Source of the DNA: an uncultured Clostridia bacterium
GTDB taxonomy: Bacteria > Bacillota > Clostridia > TANB77 > CAG-508
DNA: 6,703 nt
Reading direction: 5' to 3'
Assembly: GCA_947624405.1 (NCBI GenBank)
Contig: CANQKB010000074.1
Span: 1-6,703, forward strand
Shown: one piece after another, positions 6,017 through 6,703 of the stretch
Position numbering within the stretch: the stretch's first letter is position 1
Layout of the letters: every line of letters starts with the position of its first letter
The notes under the pieces: generated by a model
The model's database searches: none
What the model saw: the letters and a program-made list of their open reading frames with translations, nothing else
What the model was told of the DNA's origin: nothing
Program-made: the position numbers and the translations under genes

Positions 6017-6703
6017 ATGAACAAGCAAAACCGAAGAAAATTAAAACAAACAGAACGAGGAATTACGCTTATTGCACTTATCTTAATGATAGTGATTGTG
6101 GTAATACTAGCAGCAGTAACAATAAGAGGATTAACAGGGAATGAAGGAATAATCAATGTAACAGAGATGGCAGCGATAGACTACAATGTGCAATCATATA
6201 GAGAGCAAGTAGAACAAGAAGTAAGAAGTATAATAATAGCACATAGCACAGTAGGAGAGGAAGCAACATTAGAGAAAATAGCAAATGACCTACGAGAAGA
6301 AAGCTTATGGGTAAAAGACGCAGTAGCATATACAGATACGAAAAGTCCAGATATACTAGTAACAGTAACAGAAGGGTATACGTATCAAGTATATTACAAT
6401 GAAACATATGGAACAGTTTTTGTAGAATTTGTAGGACAAGGAGATAGTTTTCCAAGCCTAGAGAGTGAATTTGCAAAGTCAAGAGTAACGATAACATCAA
6501 CAGCAAGTGCAGGAGAAGGAGAGACAATAGAAAAAGTAGAGCTAATCTATAGAGGAGAGGTAAAGGAAACAATAGTAGGAACAAGTGCAAGCTATGATGT
6601 AGAAAAATATGGAACAGGGTGGTACAAGATAAGAGCGACATCGAGCAATGGAAATATAAGATACAACTGGGTAAGAGTAGCAACAGTAAATGGAAGGTTA
6701 ACA
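6017..6703 (+). CDS. Prepilin-like secreted/surface protein, 3' end outside window
   Basis: Open frame of 229 codons that runs off the window end without a stop. The N-terminus is a type IV prepilin leader: 15 residues with basic start (MNKQNRRKLK..ERG), then ITLIALILMIVIVVILAAVTI (16-36) as the hydrophobic helix, with likely prepilin peptidase cleavage after G15. The usual Glu at mature position 5 is Ala20 here, as I recall from many clostridial proteins with a 'GITLIAL' leader, so assembly into a true pilus is uncertain. Residues 37-45 (GLTGNEGII) are also typical of that group. The mature part is mostly soluble; about 155-222 (VTITSTAS, VELIYRGEV, GWYKIRATSSNGNIRYNWVRV) looks like a beta-rich, Ig-like domain. 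Start: ATG 6017 with AAAGGAGGA (5996-6004), a longish spacing of 13 nt from GGAGG. Codons strongly favour A in third position and the coding strand is T-poor, unlike the T-rich exporter genes. It could be a minor pilin, pseudopilin or surface adhesin. Confidence 0.8.
   Translation, partial: MNKQNRRKLKQTERGITLIALILMIVIVVILAAVTIRGLTGNEGIINVTEMAAIDYNVQSYREQVEQEVRSIIIAHSTVGEEATLEKIANDLREESLWVKDAVAYTDTKSPDILVTVTEGYTYQVYYNETYGTVFVEFVGQGDSFPSLESEFAKSRVTITSTASAGEGETIEKVELIYRGEVKETIVGTSASYDVEKYGTGWYKIRATSSNGNIRYNWVRVATVNGRLT

Noticed and set aside
6153..6683. 176-codon open frame on the - strand with a Leu/Ser-rich product
   Set aside because: It is the antisense shadow of the prepilin-like gene. The T-poor, A-ending coding strand removes stop codons from the opposite strand and yields Leu-rich low-complexity protein. 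The + frame has an SD, a leader peptide and a recognisable domain.

Overview
The window looks like a piece of an AT-rich Firmicutes chromosome, most likely an uncultured gut-type clostridium. This is inferred from the low GC, strong AGGAGG-type ribosome binding sites, sigma-A promoters, the clostridial style of the paired ABC exporter, and a 'RGITLIAL' prepilin leader. Tryptophan is coded by TGG and all complete genes end in TAA, so a standard bacterial code fits.

Layout, all genes on the + strand: (1) 9-87 is the right arm of an imperfectly palindromic repeat whose left part lies outside the window. (2) 170-1666 is a polytopic membrane glycosyltransferase of the GT39/PMT-ArnT type; its Shine-Dalgarno lies in the 3' arm of a 10-bp hairpin (125-164). 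(3) 1674-1914 is a complete second copy of the repeat, about 240 bp, MITE-like, in the same orientation, so the glycosyltransferase is bracketed by two copies. (4) A near-consensus sigma-A promoter (1935-1963) just outside the repeat drives a two-gene operon, 1997-3718 and 3756-5630. The two genes encode the subunits of a heterodimeric ABC exporter: the first carries the degenerate catalytic residues (Asp for the Walker B Glu, Gln for the H-loop His), the second the intact ones plus an altered signature (LSQGQ). (5) A long hairpin with a T tract (5656-5718) ends that operon. (6) 5631-6016 has no convincing gene but holds the terminator, a strong promoter (5784-5812) overlapped by TTAACT/AAGTTA operator-like repeats, and a 26-bp leader hairpin (5856-5934) with a 27-nt loop made only of T and G. 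(7) 6017 to the window end is an open, 3'-truncated gene for a prepilin-like exported protein with a C-terminal region that looks Ig-like.

The two ABC subunits clearly work together: one site competent for hydrolysis and one degenerate site, as in TM287/288-type exporters. Their substrate cannot be read from the sequence. The glycosyltransferase and the prepilin-like protein are both envelope proteins, but nothing here links them to each other or to the exporter. The protein-coding content belongs to known families; the less ordinary material is in the non-coding DNA: the repeat, the SD-sequestering hairpin, and the U/G-loop leader hairpin.
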